A DNA stretch of 64,000 nt, taken from Fagopyrum homotropicum. Lineage: Eukaryota; Streptophyta; Magnoliopsida; Caryophyllales; Polygonaceae. The translations under genes and the position numbers were made by a program. Positions 21,709 to 31,958 of the stretch are shown piece after piece. The stretch lies in assembly GCA_033239125.1 (NCBI GenBank), contig BSWB01000001.1, positions 880,501-944,500 of the forward strand, read 5' to 3'. The notes beneath the pieces are model-generated. The model was not told the origin of the DNA. It ran no database searches and was given only the letters and a program-made list of their open reading frames with translations. The number at the start of each line of letters is the position of its first letter. The stretch's first letter is position 1.

Positions 21709-22854
21709 ATGGACGCTCTAAACATCTCTTATAGTCACCGCCGATCACGCAAACCGCAAGAATTCCTTCCGCTTCTTCAAGGCTTGAAAGCATACAAGGT
21801 CATGGCGCCTGAACCATCACCGTCGCTTCTTCATCCTCTCTCTCTCCACCTCCTATCCACCGTCACCACCGCCTCCGCCGACTCTCTCTCTGATTCCGAC
21901 TTCGATGCACCCGCCGGAGACGAAACTCCTCCTTCACCTTCTCCGCCTTCAACCGCTCCATCGACTCGTCCATCACGTCCGCTCCCCGTGCGAGAAGACT
22001 GCTGGTCGGAGGAAGCGACGGCGACACTGATCGGCGCTTGGGGAGACCGGTATGTGGAGCTGAACAAAGGGAATCTCCGTCGGAAGGACTGGAAACACGT
22101 CGCAGACGCTGTGAACGCCGTCTACGGCCACACGAAGAAGAGTCGTCGGACGGATATTCAGTGTAAGAACCGAATCGACACAATTAAGAAGAAGTACAAG
22201 ATCGAGAAGGTCAAAACCGTCGATTCCGATGCGTATGTCAGCCCTTGGCCGTTCTTCTCCCGTCTTGACTCTCTCATCGGCGATGCCATCGTCAAGAAGC
22301 TCTCCACCTCCACCACCGATGTCATCCATCGCCGGAAACGCGCCGCTTCGCCGTCACCACCCAGAGGAATGGTGCTTAGATCTCCGATTCCCGTCGGTCG
22401 TAGATCGGTCAAGCCGAATCGGCCGTCGGCGATGGACGATTCCTTGCTCCGGCGAACTTTGGCGGCTGCAGCGGCGGCTGCGTCTGTTTCCGAGGAAGAA
22501 GATGTAGACAGTGAGGGTGAGGATCCAGAGACGTCTAGGTCAAACGTGGCCAGGAGCGGTAGGCAGATGAGAGCGCGTGACAGCGGCGGCTGTGACGGTG
22601 GTTGTCGGCAGATGGTGGAAGCGATCGTGAAATTTGGTGAGATTTACGAGAGAGTGGAAGACAAAAAACAAAAGCAGATGATAGAGTTGGAGAAGCAGAA
22701 GATGCAGTTTGCAAAGGAGTTCGAGTTTGAGAGAATGAAACTTCTAATGGAGATGCAACTTCAGCTTGCCAAGATCAAGAGGATGAAGCCTTCCAACAAC
22801 ACTGATGCTGGTGAGTTTTTCTTGATGAATCTTCCTTATCCTCCCGTTATATGA
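21709..22854 (+). CDS. Trihelix (SIP1/ASIL-type) transcription factor
   Basis: DNA-binding transcription factor, probably nuclear. The trihelix domain (about residues 96-190 from the first ATG) begins REDCWSEEATATLIGAWGDR and continues through KDWKHVADAVN, CKNRIDTIKKKYKIEK and SPWPFFSRLDSLIG; three tryptophans occupy the expected helix cores. The middle is Ser/Pro/Arg-rich. The C-terminus is a charged coiled coil (KKQKQMIELEKQKMQFAKEF, then MEMQLQLAKIKRMK), typical of the SIP1 clade. Two ends are uncertain. The in-frame ATG at 21802 (MAPEPSPS, GGTC-ATG-G context) may be the true start, giving 350 residues. At the 3' end a donor (GTGAGT, 22811) and an acceptor (23279) would replace the last 14 residues with AESF and stop at 23293. 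Related to ASIL/ENAP proteins by memory. Confidence 0.88.
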   Translation: MDALNISYSHRRSRKPQEFLPLLQGLKAYKVMAPEPSPSLLHPLSLHLLSTVTTASADSLSDSDFDAPAGDETPPSPSPPSTAPSTRPSRPLPVREDCWSEEATATLIGAWGDRYVELNKGNLRRKDWKHVADAVNAVYGHTKKSRRTDIQCKNRIDTIKKKYKIEKVKTVDSDAYVSPWPFFSRLDSLIGDAIVKKLSTSTTDVIHRRKRAASPSPPRGMVLRSPIPVGRRSVKPNRPSAMDDSLLRRTLAAAAAAASVSEEEDVDSEGEDPETSRSNVARSGRQMRARDSGGCDGGCRQMVEAIVKFGEIYERVEDKKQKQMIELEKQKMQFAKEFEFERMKLLMEMQLQLAKIKRMKPSNNTDAGEFFLMNLPYPPVI

Positions 22855-23796
22855 TCTTGCTATAATCATTCATTATCCTCTGCTATCATGGAGTTTTGAT
22901 ATGTTCTAATGATTGTGAAATTGCAAAACTAGCTTGATTGCCTCGATGATGGCTTGCAAGAAAACTGTGATTTCTTACCAAAATATGCTGCATTCTAGTT
23001 TGCCTTTCTGAATGGCTCCTCGTCTGATTGGATTTGTTCCAAAGCAAATGAACACAAACGACTCAATTAAGATATGTCCATGGCGACAAAGGAGTATAAA
23101 CTATAAAATAACAACCTCGATATTTTGCATACACAAACGCCATGGCATTCTTCACTGTTGCAAGGAAAACATTCACAAATCATGTCTACTTTTGCTGCAG
23201 TTTGTTTGTTGTGTGATTACATATGATCAGCAAAAACAGTACAAATTGTGCTCATTGTAACCGAATTCGTTTCTTGCAGCGGAGAGTTTCTAGGTGACTT
23301 ATATTCACTTAACAACATCGTTTGCCTTCTTCATTGTAAGTTACTACTTTTTTATGCAGAATATGTTTAATCTAGTCTCTTTAAAGCGTAGCTGAAATTT
23401 GTGCATACAAATAGTGCCCAGTATCTTTTATTACCTATTAACTATAAGTTTGCGTTGAACTAATCATGTGTTAATCATTTATATACAACAAAGTATGATA
23501 GCTGATTTTATAGGATTGGCTTGCAAATTTTGCAATTTAGGATAATGGTTTATAGGGTAAGTAGCAAATCACCCACCCCACTAATATAGAATTTGCATAA
23601 TACTACCCATTTGCATAACATTATCCATTAGATAAAGCGAGATTTGATTGAATCCATCCCTTGTTAAAAAAATGGTATAATAATTTTTGTTTGGATCGTT
23701 GGGAAAAATTAAGTTATATGATATGTCAACATCAAAATGTTGTTTAGGATGCACATATATTAAGGGCTTTGTATTTTAAAACCAGGCCCATTTTGT

Positions 23797-24028
23797 ATGG
23801 TTCGATCAACGATTCTTGTTTTTGTCAATTTCTGTTTATGATCCGGTTCCACTCTAGGATCGAAAAAAATTGGTTTGTACGATTTGATCAACAATTCTTG
23901 TTTTTTGGAAATTTCGGTTTATGATCTAGTTCCAATCTTGGACTGTAAAAAATCGGATTGTACGGTTCGATCAACGATTCTTGTTTTGTGAATTTCGGTT
24001 TATGATCCAGTTCCAATCTAGACCGTAA
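23797..24028. repeat. Three tandem copies of an ~81-bp repeat
   Basis: Units begin near 23797, 23876 and 23957 with the pattern TA(C/T)G(G/A)TT(C/T)GATCAACGATTC. They continue with TTTCGGTTTATGATC and TAGTTCCAATCT-like blocks. Divergence between units is moderate. No coding potential. Confidence 0.7.
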
Positions 24029-25141
24029 ATATATTAAAAAAATGTAAAATTTGAAACTCTACACCCCGTACTATATCCGGACCAATTTGATTTTGAAATA
24101 CACGAGCCATTGTGAATGAAATCCAGTCTAAATACATATTGGAATAGACCGAACTGTAGCGGTCTGGTTCCGGGACAGTTTACGAGTCGGGGTTTGGCCG
24201 GCTTGCCAAACTTTTCGTTCGGATCGGATGCACATTCCTACCGATGCCGCTTGTAACCCATATTTTTGTTTGCCTTTGAAACGTGTCTTTAGAAACGTAC
24301 GAAATATGATGGGATCTAGTCAGGACAATTCAAATTCCGGTCCGGACATTGTTATTACAGGCTTGCCAATTTTTTAAGTATCCAAATTTGGGATCAAAAG
24401 GCCCAAAAAAATCATAAGAAATTTGACCCAAACATTCTGAGCTTGGGTTGCTATAGACCTGAACCGGAGATTCGGGTCCAGTCCAGGTCTGATTTAATAA
24501 CAAATTTTTGGCTTATTGATGCAGGGGAAAAGAAAATAATCTCTCCTTTTTTGAAAGGAAAATTAAAATTTGATCTTAATAAAACACAAATATATATTTA
24601 CTCTATGAATATGGGTGGTGTTTTTTTTGGGTATGACGAATTTATACGTGAACAAGCCCAACTAAACAAGTCAGTTTGGTTGTATACCTATCATACCAGG
24701 CCCATGGATGCAGTAGCAAATTTTTAATCCCATGTGAAACTGGATTTTGATTTATAGTCTTTTTTTAAAGATAGAACATTTTTCTAGCTTATATATAGTC
24801 TATGCTTTAAATGATTTTATGGTGTTTAAATTAATTTTTACCTTCCTTTCAAAATTAAAATAATTAATTTTTATCTATTTTTTATATCAATTGATACAAT
24901 TTTTAATTAACATCAAGAGTTGTTTTTTTCGATTTTAAGTATATGTGCGATTTGATGTCAGATTCATGTAAGGTTAACGATTTCATAAACAAACAATAAG
25001 AACATATCTAAATCAATCTTGTTCCATAACAAACGGACATGCTACTGGTCTCGAGAGAGACCCGGTATGCACGGACTATATAACCCGATGAAAATACAAA
25101 CGAAGAAAACGAGTATACACAAACAGAAAGAAAAGAAAGCT

Positions 25142-25234
25142 TCATGAGATCCCAATGAAACCGTCTTCACCGACGAACTCGAATTCCTTCACGACTCCTT
25201 CCTCTTTGCTCGCAGTCACCACTTCTCTCGCTTT
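25142..25234 (-). pseudogene. Orphan coding-like fragment (possible terminal exon)
   Basis: The minus strand reads KAREVVTASKEEG, then VVKEFEFVGEDGFIGIS and a stop at 25144-25142. It has non-repetitive, balanced composition and GC content well above its surroundings. It resembles the C-terminal exon of a small protein, with AG acceptor possibilities just upstream (TTGTAAAG). No upstream exon is visible in the following 2 kb. I do not recognise the family. It may be a gene remnant, a captured gene fragment, or chance. Confidence 0.3.
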
Positions 25235-26283
25235 ACAATTTGCCAATATATAATTAAAAAAATACATAAATTAATATTCGTATCCCATCATCATCATTCA
25301 TCATATACTTATCTAAATTTGAAAACTAAATTTCACTCTATTTTAGATCGAAAGAAGTATATATGAAATACTACAAAATGATTCAAAATGTGTACCTAGC
25401 CTAAGCAAACACGTTGTTATTCATTAGTTGTCTAAAAAGATTTAGATATTTGACGGAGTTAAACTTGATTGTATTTTCCGTCAACAAAAACTATATTGTG
25501 GTCATACAATAGCGACGTGGCATTCACTTTAAGTTAGCCCCGTCAAATCAGTGATAACAACTCCACTATGGTCATTTTACGTCCCTAATTACAACATCCA
25601 AAGTCCAAATCAATCCTCATACACGTTTCAAGGTGCGGGCCCACAAGGTTTGTTTGAATATCAGACTTTAAAGAAAAAATGAAATTAGTTATATATTTAA
25701 ATAAAAACTCAATCTAACTATGTTATAAATATAGATGTCAAATTGTTCTTAATTTTGGCTTACAAGAGGTTATTAGGTTATTAGATTATAAATAAAAATA
25801 ATAAAATTGAGGGTGATAATTTTTAAGTTTTAAAACACTCAAGCGTTTGTGGAGTTGTCTTTGAAAGGGCGAAATGATTATTTTCGACTTTAAACTGAAT
25901 TTTTGTTTTTTCGACGAAGTTCGGATTAGACGTGGTTTTAGAAAAATCAATCGTGTTGCTGACTAATTAACTTATGTGGGTATACCAACCCCAACCTTGC
26001 TGATGATCACAGCCTTGTGTTTTCATCCTTAAGGATGTTTTACCGCTTTTCGCATTTTTAATAAGAGTGGGGTTGAAGAAAATTTTATATTTCGAATTAA
26101 TCGAATATACCATATATATTATTTCAAGAAAAAATTGTTGTATTTACCTAATTATATGGTCTTTTACCTTTATTTTATTTTATTCTATCTACATCTAAAT
26201 GTATTTTGCCTAAATTATTCAAAATAAAAACAATTTTTGTTGTTTAATTGTTTAAAAAAAATCAAAACTCATAAATAGGTTAC

Positions 26284-26286
<3 letters not shown>

Positions 26287-26342
<56 letters not shown>
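26287..26342. repeat. (TA)n microsatellite, 28 units
   Basis: Uninterrupted TA run in the gene-poor region. Confidence 0.97.
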
Positions 26343-26344
<2 letters not shown>

Positions 26345-26774
26345 GATCCGGAGGGAACCTTTTTAGCGTAAGAAGTGAAAACATTTTGATAAGTATTTGA
26401 TCTAAGTTAATAACGGTCTTGTTTGAATACATGTCTAATACACATGAGTTTGTATTTAATGATTGCGCAATAAAATGTTGATAAAGTAACTCAATAAAAA
26501 TAAGAAAATAAGTGTAGTTTTATTAAATTTCTTTAAATATAATCATTGACTTAAACTGTAAATATAATTAGAGTGTAAGTATTATTTATACGAATAACTA
26601 CTTATAATTGATAAGCAAAACTCCATCTCCCAAAGATTCGAATATTCTAATATCCTCGGAGATTCGTCCGTACACGCATCTTTTTTTACTAGAAAAATGC
26701 CTATTTTCATATAATTATACAACAACAGTACATACAGTAGGTATTGAAGCATTCAATGTGACAGATTTTTACAT

Positions 26775-27105
26775 CTAACTACGTATTCATGTTATTCGTA
26801 CTCTCACTATGCGTACGCAATGCGTAGCCGTAGCAAGAAGTTCATTTCGTTAAAAAAATAAAGGAAAATGGTTACGACTACGCATGTCCGATGTGTAGTT
26901 CTACTACGCGTACGCGATGCGTAGTCGTAGTACAGCTACGACTACGCATGACATACGCGTAGTAGTCCGTAACATATATTTAGTTCGAAAAATGAAGGAA
27001 AACTTAAAAAAAAAAAAATTTTACTACGCCTCCGCCATGCGTAGGCGTAGATGTGGTATGTATAGCATGTATATGGCGGTACGAATAGCAAGAACCTATA
27101 GTCAA
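26775..27105 (-). repeat. CTACGC-word hairpin-rich element, copy 2
   Basis: Reverse-oriented relative of 6540-6842, with the same order of CTACGC/GCGTAG clusters and A/T-rich spacers (TTCATTTCGTT, AAAGGAAAATGG and TTCGAAAAATGAAGGAAAAC on the plus strand). It contains several short palindromes such as CTACGCGTACGCGATGCGTAG near 26904, in two overlapping parts. No coding sequence. Confidence 0.8.
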
Positions 27106-27726
27106 CATATACACATTTTTTAATTTCTGTTTATATATTTTATTACTAAATTAGTCAATCCAAAAATATCATAAAGTGTGGAAATAAATATATTTCTTAA
27201 CTCTAAATTATTCAAACTTGAAATGGATATATGCCTTGTTTAATTTAATTTTAATCTTTAATAACTTTTTTAAAAAATATATATAGTTATTCATTTTTTA
27301 AATTTAAGATACGATTAAAATACAATAGATTACATAATCATTATTTTTAATATAAAAAAAATATATTTAAAATAAGAATAAAAGGATAAGTAATGTTGAA
27401 CAAGTAATTTTATCCTTGATTATTGTTTTCATTATACATTCTCACTACCAAATTTATAATATAAAATCATAATTAGCAATAATTCTATTAAAACTAATTT
27501 AAGTTTTATGCATTGTACTTCATCTAATACAATATTTAGTGAAAAATGGTTTATCTCTTTTATACTTTCGGTAAAATGAAAGGATATACTTTCCAAAATC
27601 AGTCCCTACTTTTTCCATTTCTCACGAAATCACCTTTTTTCTTTCCCCTTATAACAAAATACAATTTTATTATCGCTTTTTAACGTTATTTTTAAATGTA
27701 CCGGTGAAAATCTCTACTAGTGATCA

Positions 27727-27985
27727 TAACTACGCACTTCGCGTGCGTAGTTGATAAGGTCTTCAACTACGCTTTTGGGAAACGTAGTTGAAGTTTCAAA
27801 AAAAATAAAAATATCAAATACTCTTTTGAGGAGCGTAGTTGAAGTTCCAAAAAAATTTTAAATTTTTTTTAAAGTGTAGTTGATTTTTTTTATTTTTCTG
27901 GGAACTCCAACTACTCTTCCCAAAAGCGTAGTTGGGGACCCTAACAACTACGCACGCGAATAGCGTAGTTGGGGACCCTAACAAT
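27727..27985. repeat. CAACTACGC hairpin cluster
   Basis: AACTACGC and GCGTAGTT alternate, forming at least four potential hairpins, for example AACTACGCACTTCGCGTGCG followed by TAGTT at 27728. GCGTAGTTGGGGACCCTAACA occurs twice near the right end (about 27924 and 27962). It is related in style to the CTACGC elements but has different spacers. Confidence 0.65.
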
Positions 27986-29655
27986 TGAACAAAATATCTG
28001 ATTTGCATACACAAATAGGAAAGTAAAAGCATTTAAAGCATAGGGCAATTGCCCCTTCAATAACAAAGGAAACAAATTGAACTACTCAGCAATTAAAAAC
28101 AAAAATTTATTAACTGAACTGTATTGTATTTTTAAATTTTCTATAGTGATAAATACATAATTTAAGAGATTTTATATATTAATTTTTATTAATTTTTTAA
28201 ATAATAAATTTAAGTACTTTTTTTTATTATAAACCAGCAATTTACTTTTTGTTGTTGATAACGGATAATTAGCATTTTTCCAAAACAATAAATAATAAAT
28301 TATTGACATCAAGTGTAATGCTTTTAAATTTTGTGAAAATATGATTTTATTTTATATGTCATATTTATAGATAAATGGTACATTTGGCAAAATGAGATAT
28401 TATTTTGGGATTATAATCCCCAATAATTATTTAAATAATCGATAATTTAAGGGTATGTTCAGATACCAAAATAATGATGTTATGAGGGAATTATTTGAAG
28501 AAAAGATTTAATTCAATTGCAATTGAATTATTTGGGATAATAATCACAAAAATAATTTGTGTTTCGTGTCAAATGGGTTCCAGGTGTAATTGGATTTATT
28601 TTTTTTGTTTTGGAGTACCAATACTATATACGGTTTCTTTTGTGGTTTTAATTTTTAAAACAAACCCATAGTTTCGGTCTACATACATGTTTTTTGTTTT
28701 TTAAATTCGGAAACAAACCCGTATAACTAAACTACGGTTCTTCGTATTTTAAAATAAACGCGTAGAAATAAGTTGTGGGTTCTTCATAGTATTTTTATGT
28801 TCAAACAAAATCGTAGTTTAAGACTACAAGTTATTCATCTAAACCCATAGTTTTAAACTACGGGTCTGCTCCAACCCTAGTTGCCTTCGTATTTTGAAAA
28901 ATAGTTTGGATGCCTAATCTCATAAATATTTATTCTTTTTTATTAGTTTAGAAGAAAAAAAATCCATGAAAATAACCATACAAATTTAGTGCTATTTTTG
29001 AAAAATGGAAAGCATTTGATTCCTTATTTGGGAGCCTCTAATAGTAATGTTTTTAATTAGGAGAATTTTATGCATATTTAGACTATGAGACATAGAATAT
29101 TATATAGATATTCTCAATCTCATTCTAGTCTTAATAACATTTCCTAATATATTCCTTTAAAATTTATATTTTGTTATTTAAAATGTCAATTATAAATTAA
29201 TCAAAAGAATTAGCATAATATTTGGAAAATATTGTACTAAATTGTTAAAATTTTGGATTTTTTTGCCATTATTGATCACTTTAGAACATTGTAAAGTGTT
29301 TTAATATACTTCTACTGCAAAAGATTATGCCATCGTACATATAATATGTATTTTATTTCATCAACATTGTTTTGTGTTCTTATAGAATGTGTGAGTTAAA
29401 GATTCCTACTTTTTTTTATTCTTATCAAAAAAAGATTCCTACTGAAAAACCTTAACAATTTGTAGTGTCTAGGTCTTAGGTTTAAGAATTGTACGGCTAC
29501 TTTGGTTTAAAGTTGGTTTAGGTAAATTCTAACTAAAACAAGTTGGTTTAAATAAATTAGCAAAAATGGTAATGAGTTTGTATGAAATGTCCATTGTCAA
29601 AGGTCATTTTCAATAATGCTTATGTTCATTTAGAGAAGTATGTTATCATAATTAG

Positions 29656-29915
29656 ACATGGATAGTAAACCTAAACCGTAGGTTTAGGTTTGCGAACCGG
29701 CGGTTACCTAAACTGTATAAATCCAAACCGGCGGTTTGAAAAACTGGATTAGACCGGACCAAACCGGCGGTGAAACCGCCGGTTTAGGTTTGGCCGAATG
29801 TCAAATCTAAACATAAACCGCAAACCCACGGTTTGACCAAACCGGCAAACCTAAACAGCCGGTTTGAAAACCGCCGGTTTGACATTTTAGCCCAAACCGG
29901 ACCCAAGTCATAATT
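29656..29915. repeat. CCGGTTT-word cluster
   Basis: AACCGGCGGTTT, GCCGGTTTAGG, AAACCGCCGG and variants recur at least ten times in both orientations within 260 bp. It starts beside TTAGACATGG, the same word that begins the related element at 56596. No open frame. Probable non-autonomous repeat. Confidence 0.65.
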
Positions 29916-31547
29916 AGCAAATAATTTTTTTTAAATTTTAGTGGTTGGTTTTAAAAATACCTGATTCGTTGCACAAACCAAAATAGGGTGTTATATCAGT
30001 CGAAATACCGAGTTTAAACTCGAAAAAAAACTCAACTCAAACTCATTTATTTTAGAATGAGTCATATATGAAAATATTTTAAAACTCGAAAATGAAAAAA
30101 AGTGCCCTCATACTTATATAGATATATGATAATCTACAAAAATAAGACAAAAAGAGTACAAACACATATTTCTTACTCCCTTCATTTAACAATTGTTGTT
30201 ATTCTTAACTTTGAATATGCCTTATAATATTTATCATTATACACTTTTTAATATAAAATAAATATGTAAAAGTAAAGTAATAAAGCACCACACCTCTAAG
30301 GACATTTAAATTAAGGACAATTGATGTAAATCGACAAATTTCCTCACCTTGGTCCCCTATTAATAATGATAACTAGTGTTCGAGTACGTGTTTTATACGA
30401 ACTTCTTCTAATAAAATTATAAATAATAATATAATTATTTGTTAAAAATGAAGTTATTTTTTTCGGACCTTTACAAAGGTTACATTTAATCTAAATATTT
30501 ATTATTATTATTGTATAATAAATAATACACTTTTCCATCATCTACAAAGAAAATAATATCAATGTTAAAAATATGAGGTTTTAATATTGATCAATTAATC
30601 AAAAGCTGAAAACATAGGGTAGTAAGATACGAAGTGATAGTCGATTAGTTTTATATGAGATAATTAATGAGTAAAAAAATGATAAAAAATAACATAATAA
30701 AATTACTTAATATTTAAAAATTAAAATGTCATTTATTTTAAAAATTAAAAACATGAGTTTTAATATTAATTATTAATGCTATTTCGAAAGCTGAAAATAT
30801 AAGGTTGTAAGATAATAACTATAATTTATATAAAAAGAAAATTAAATTAATATTTTGTATAATATAATATTTATTCAACTCTTTTAAGTTGAACCGAAAA
30901 CAAAATCTAATTTAAAAAAAATTAAATTAATGTTTTTTATAATATAATATCTAATATCTTGTTCACCATACTTTAATTAATAATCAAGGACAACAATTTT
31001 GCAAGAATATTAGTTGTAATTAACAACATACAAATTTTAGAACGACACTTATTTTAAATCCAAATTAAATCCGCATAGTTATGGGGCGAAAAGAGTAAAA
31101 ACAAAATTAAAAAGAAAGTAAAATAATAAAAAAATTTATAATTAAAAACTTTTAACCTAAGACCATAATCAAGCAATGTCATACCCATTTGTTTTCCAAC
31201 TCTGACAAATCATTTATCATTAACCATAGAGTTTACACATTTATATATTATGATATCCGTTTTCAGTAGTCATGTCTTTCGAGGTTTGATGCTGTTTTTG
31301 GTGCGGTTCGGGAGTTTGTTTAGGGGTGTGAATTTGTGATCGATTCCTTATAACTTTGTTGTAATCCAAATACGAGGTGTCCATTTTTTCTTTTAATTTT
31401 TTTTTAGAAAAAAAAATAAAATATGACAATGAACCGAATTTAGACACTTGTCTATTCCGTATGATTTACATTTTTTTAACTACAGTCCGTACTCTCGTAT
31501 CGTAGGCTACCTCCAACTCCAATAATGTGCCGTTTGAGTTCCGATTT

Positions 31548-31554
31548 TATATAA
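31548..31554 (+). promoter_or_regulatory. Probable TATA box of the PEPC gene
   Basis: TATATAA followed by GGCG, about 410 bp upstream of the PEPC ATG. A leader of about 85 bases would then reach the donor-like CAG/GTACAA at 31664/31665, with a leader intron ending near TTTGAAG at about 31942. Inferred from motif and spacing. Confidence 0.5.
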
Positions 31555-31958
31555 GGCGTAGCCTCTGCGCTGAGCGACACACCAACCAGACTTCTCCATT
31601 GCCTTCTTCCTCTTTTCCTTCATTTCTGCAACCCGTGAACACTCAAGAAACCACGCTTCTGCAGGTACAATTTCCTGCTCATCTTCTCCCAAATTTCTCT
31701 TGATCATGTTTTTCCACTCTCGATCCACGAGGAAACTCACGGAAGTCATGAACTATTCTGCTTTTTCTTTGCTGTTTGCTTCAGTACTGTGATTTTTTTT
31801 TTCATTGAGTCCAAATCTATGAAACTGTAGAGATTGACAGCATTTTTTTGTTTATTTTGTTTGATTGATTGTGTTTGTGTAGTGTTTTTAGTTCGATTTG
31901 GTTTTACTGTTCTCTGATGAAGTGTTTTGCTGGTGTTTGAAGTTGTTTGTGGAAAGCG

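Larger units (their letters stand above)
23294..31500. other. 8-kb AT-rich gene-poor region
   Basis: No complete gene is visible. Contents in order: ACCGT/GGTTC-word repeats with a three-copy tandem (23797-24028); an orphan coding-like fragment (25142-25234, minus); a TA microsatellite (26287-26342); a CTACGC-word element (26775-27105); a second CTACGC hairpin cluster (27727-27985); weaker CGTAG/CTACGG words at 28620-28870; and a CCGGTTT-word cluster (29656-29915). Stretches 24730-25020, 25300-26280, 27120-27700 and 29920-31450 are plain AT-rich DNA in which I see nothing further. Confidence 0.65.

Noticed and set aside
24443..24727. 94-codon plus-strand frame
   Set aside because: Starts in degenerate repeat words and continues into AT-rich DNA; no family resemblance.
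28436..28580. Possible MITE (GGGTATGTTCAGATACC...)
   Set aside because: No matching inverted end or target duplication could be found.
31947..31958. Upstream extension of PEPC (WKA before MAK)
   Set aside because: It has no ATG (the first codon is TTG) and the ATG at 31959 gives the expected PEPC N-terminus.
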